Part shown: piece after piece, positions 63,135 through 64,000 of the stretch
Layout: every line of letters begins with the position of its first letter
How positions within the stretch are numbered: position 1 is the first letter of the stretch
Notes under the pieces: generated by a model
The model's input: the letters and a program-made list of their open reading frames with translations, nothing else
Told to the model about the DNA's origin: nothing
The model's database searches: none
Assembly: GCF_035989285.1 (NCBI RefSeq)
Contig: NZ_CP108513.1
Span: 2,108,001 to 2,172,000 of the forward strand
Source of the DNA: Streptomyces sp. NBC_01235
Lineage (GTDB): Bacteria > Actinomycetota > Actinomycetes > Streptomycetales > Streptomycetaceae
Direction of reading: 5' to 3'
DNA: 64,000 nucleotides
Position numbers and translations under genes: made by a program

Positions 63135-64000
63135 ATGGACATCATGCTCTCAGCACAGTTCGAAGCCGCCGGCGCGGTGTTCGTCGGCTCGCCCGAGCGA
63201 CGCGTGGGCGAGCCAGGCGATCCGGCGGTGTACTTCCGGACCGAGTTCGAGGCCCACCCGGACCTCCTGAGCGCAACTCTCCACATCACAGCCCTCGGCA
63301 CCGTCGAGCCCTATCTGAACGGATCCCCGGTCGGCGACGAGGTCCTGGCCCCGGGCTGGACGACCTACCGGCACCGCCTCCTCGTCCGCAGCCACGACCT
63401 CACCGCCACGGTGCGCACCGGCACAAACGCGTTCGGCGCGATCGTCGGCGACGGATGGGCCGTCGGCCGCCTCGGCTTCGAGGAGATCACGCGTCCCCGG
63501 ATCTACGCCGACCGCCCCGCCCTGCTCTCCGTGATCGAACTGCGCTACCCGGACCGGACGGAGTACGTCGCCTCGGGCGAGAGGTTCCGGTGCGGGCAGG
63601 GCTCCGTACGCGCCAACTCCCTCTACGACGGGGTCACCATCGACGCAACGCTCGAACCAGCGGGGTGGAACGAGCCCGGATTCGACGACCGCACCTGGCA
63701 CAAGGCCGAACCGGTCGACTGGGACATGGCCACCCTGGCCGAGGCCACCGCGGAGCCGATCCGACGCGTCGAGGAACTGCCGCCACTGAAGATCTGGAAG
63801 TCCCCCGGAGCAACCACGGTCGTGGACTTCGGGCAGAACCTTGCCGGTTGGGTCCGACTCCGCCTGGACGGCCCCCGCGGAACCTCGGTCTCCGTGCGGC
63901 ACGCCGAAGTGCTCGCCGGCGGCGTGCCGGACTACACGACGCTGCGCACGGCCGAGGCGACCGACCAGTACGTTCTTGCTGGCAACGGCCCCGAGGAGTT
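63135..64000 (+). CDS. GH78 alpha-L-rhamnosidase, N-terminal part (cut by window end)
   Basis: 288 codons are open to the right edge from ATG at 63135; ATG 63144 is an alternative, and the ribosome site is weak. The order fits GH78: an N-terminal beta-sandwich (AVYFRTEFEAHPDLLSATLHITALGTVEPYLNGSPVGDEVLAPGWTTY, the galactose-binding-like domain), then GTNAFGAIVGDGWAVGRLGF, SLYDGVTIDATLEPAGWNEPGFDDRTWHKAE and VVDFGQNLAGWVRLRLDGPRGTSVSVRHAEVL. The catalytic (alpha/alpha)6 barrel lies beyond the window. No signal peptide is seen, so intracellular removal of terminal L-rhamnose after uptake is expected. Confidence 0.9.
   Translation, partial: MDIMLSAQFEAAGAVFVGSPERRVGEPGDPAVYFRTEFEAHPDLLSATLHITALGTVEPYLNGSPVGDEVLAPGWTTYRHRLLVRSHDLTATVRTGTNAFGAIVGDGWAVGRLGFEEITRPRIYADRPALLSVIELRYPDRTEYVASGERFRCGQGSVRANSLYDGVTIDATLEPAGWNEPGFDDRTWHKAEPVDWDMATLAEATAEPIRRVEELPPLKIWKSPGATTVVDFGQNLAGWVRLRLDGPRGTSVSVRHAEVLAGGVPDYTTLRTAEATDQYVLAGNGPEE

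Noticed and set aside
1..64000. CRISPR arrays, rRNA or tRNA genes
   Set aside because: No regularly spaced repeat units and no conserved RNA sequences were seen by eye on either strand.

Overview
The window looks like a chromosomal segment of Streptomyces or a close actinomycete. Base composition is very G+C-rich, many genes start with GTG or TTG, genes are often coupled through ATGA/GTGA overlaps, and the families present (LacI/IclR/TetR/SorC regulators, nSTAND-WD40 proteins, Tat-exported hydrolases, IS5/IS110/IS1380 relics) are typical. Nearly everything concerns import and breakdown of sugars or glycosides, in four or five separate modules divided by insertion-sequence debris.

Region 1 (1-15.5 kb). 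After a transposase cut by the left edge and an IS5 fragment comes a headless LacI regulator. Next is a minus-strand polysaccharide operon, transcribed from about 11.9 to 2.2 kb: lipoprotein binding protein, two permeases, a large Tat-exported protein, an alginate-lyase-type protein, a GH43 beta-xylosidase and an alpha/beta hydrolase. A divergent 2-hydroxyacid dehydrogenase and an intact LacI regulator follow. Three similar palindromes lie at the three promoters.

Region 2 (17.3-24 kb) and region 3 (31.9-37.3 kb) are two related sugar modules. Each begins with a two-subunit (split) transketolase and carries an SDR dehydrogenase. Region 2 adds a ribose-type ABC importer; region 3 adds an FGGY kinase and a divergently read SorC/DeoR-type regulator. 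A 14-bp A/T-rich palindrome recurs at both operon promoters, about 51 bp downstream of a TTGAC -35 box in each case, and again upstream of the regulator gene. I infer one regulon and one pathway: import, oxidation, phosphorylation, two-carbon transfer. The 8 kb between them holds gene remnants (etfA, tal, MarR, APC permease, IS110), an nSTAND-WD40 gene, and a secreted barnase-like RNase with its barstar.

Region 4 (37.8-46.5 kb) has a LuxR-type gene broken by a short duplication. It also has an acyl-CoA ligase / acyl-CoA dehydrogenase / SDR operon, and an IclR-FAH hydrolase-MDR dehydrogenase set facing a decayed IlvD/Edd dehydratase and an SDR. Several of these genes carry small compensating frameshifts. 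Region 5 (46.6-52.8 kb) has a CUT1-type sugar ABC operon, a secreted beta-propeller protein and a TetR gene with two tandem operators. Region 6 (52.8-64 kb) has two esterase-like genes divergent from a TetR gene, then a peptide/glycoside-type ABC importer (with a fused permease-ATPase) leading into an alpha-L-rhamnosidase cut by the right edge. A shared inverted repeat suggests the TetR protein controls both arms.

No rRNA, tRNA or CRISPR array was seen.
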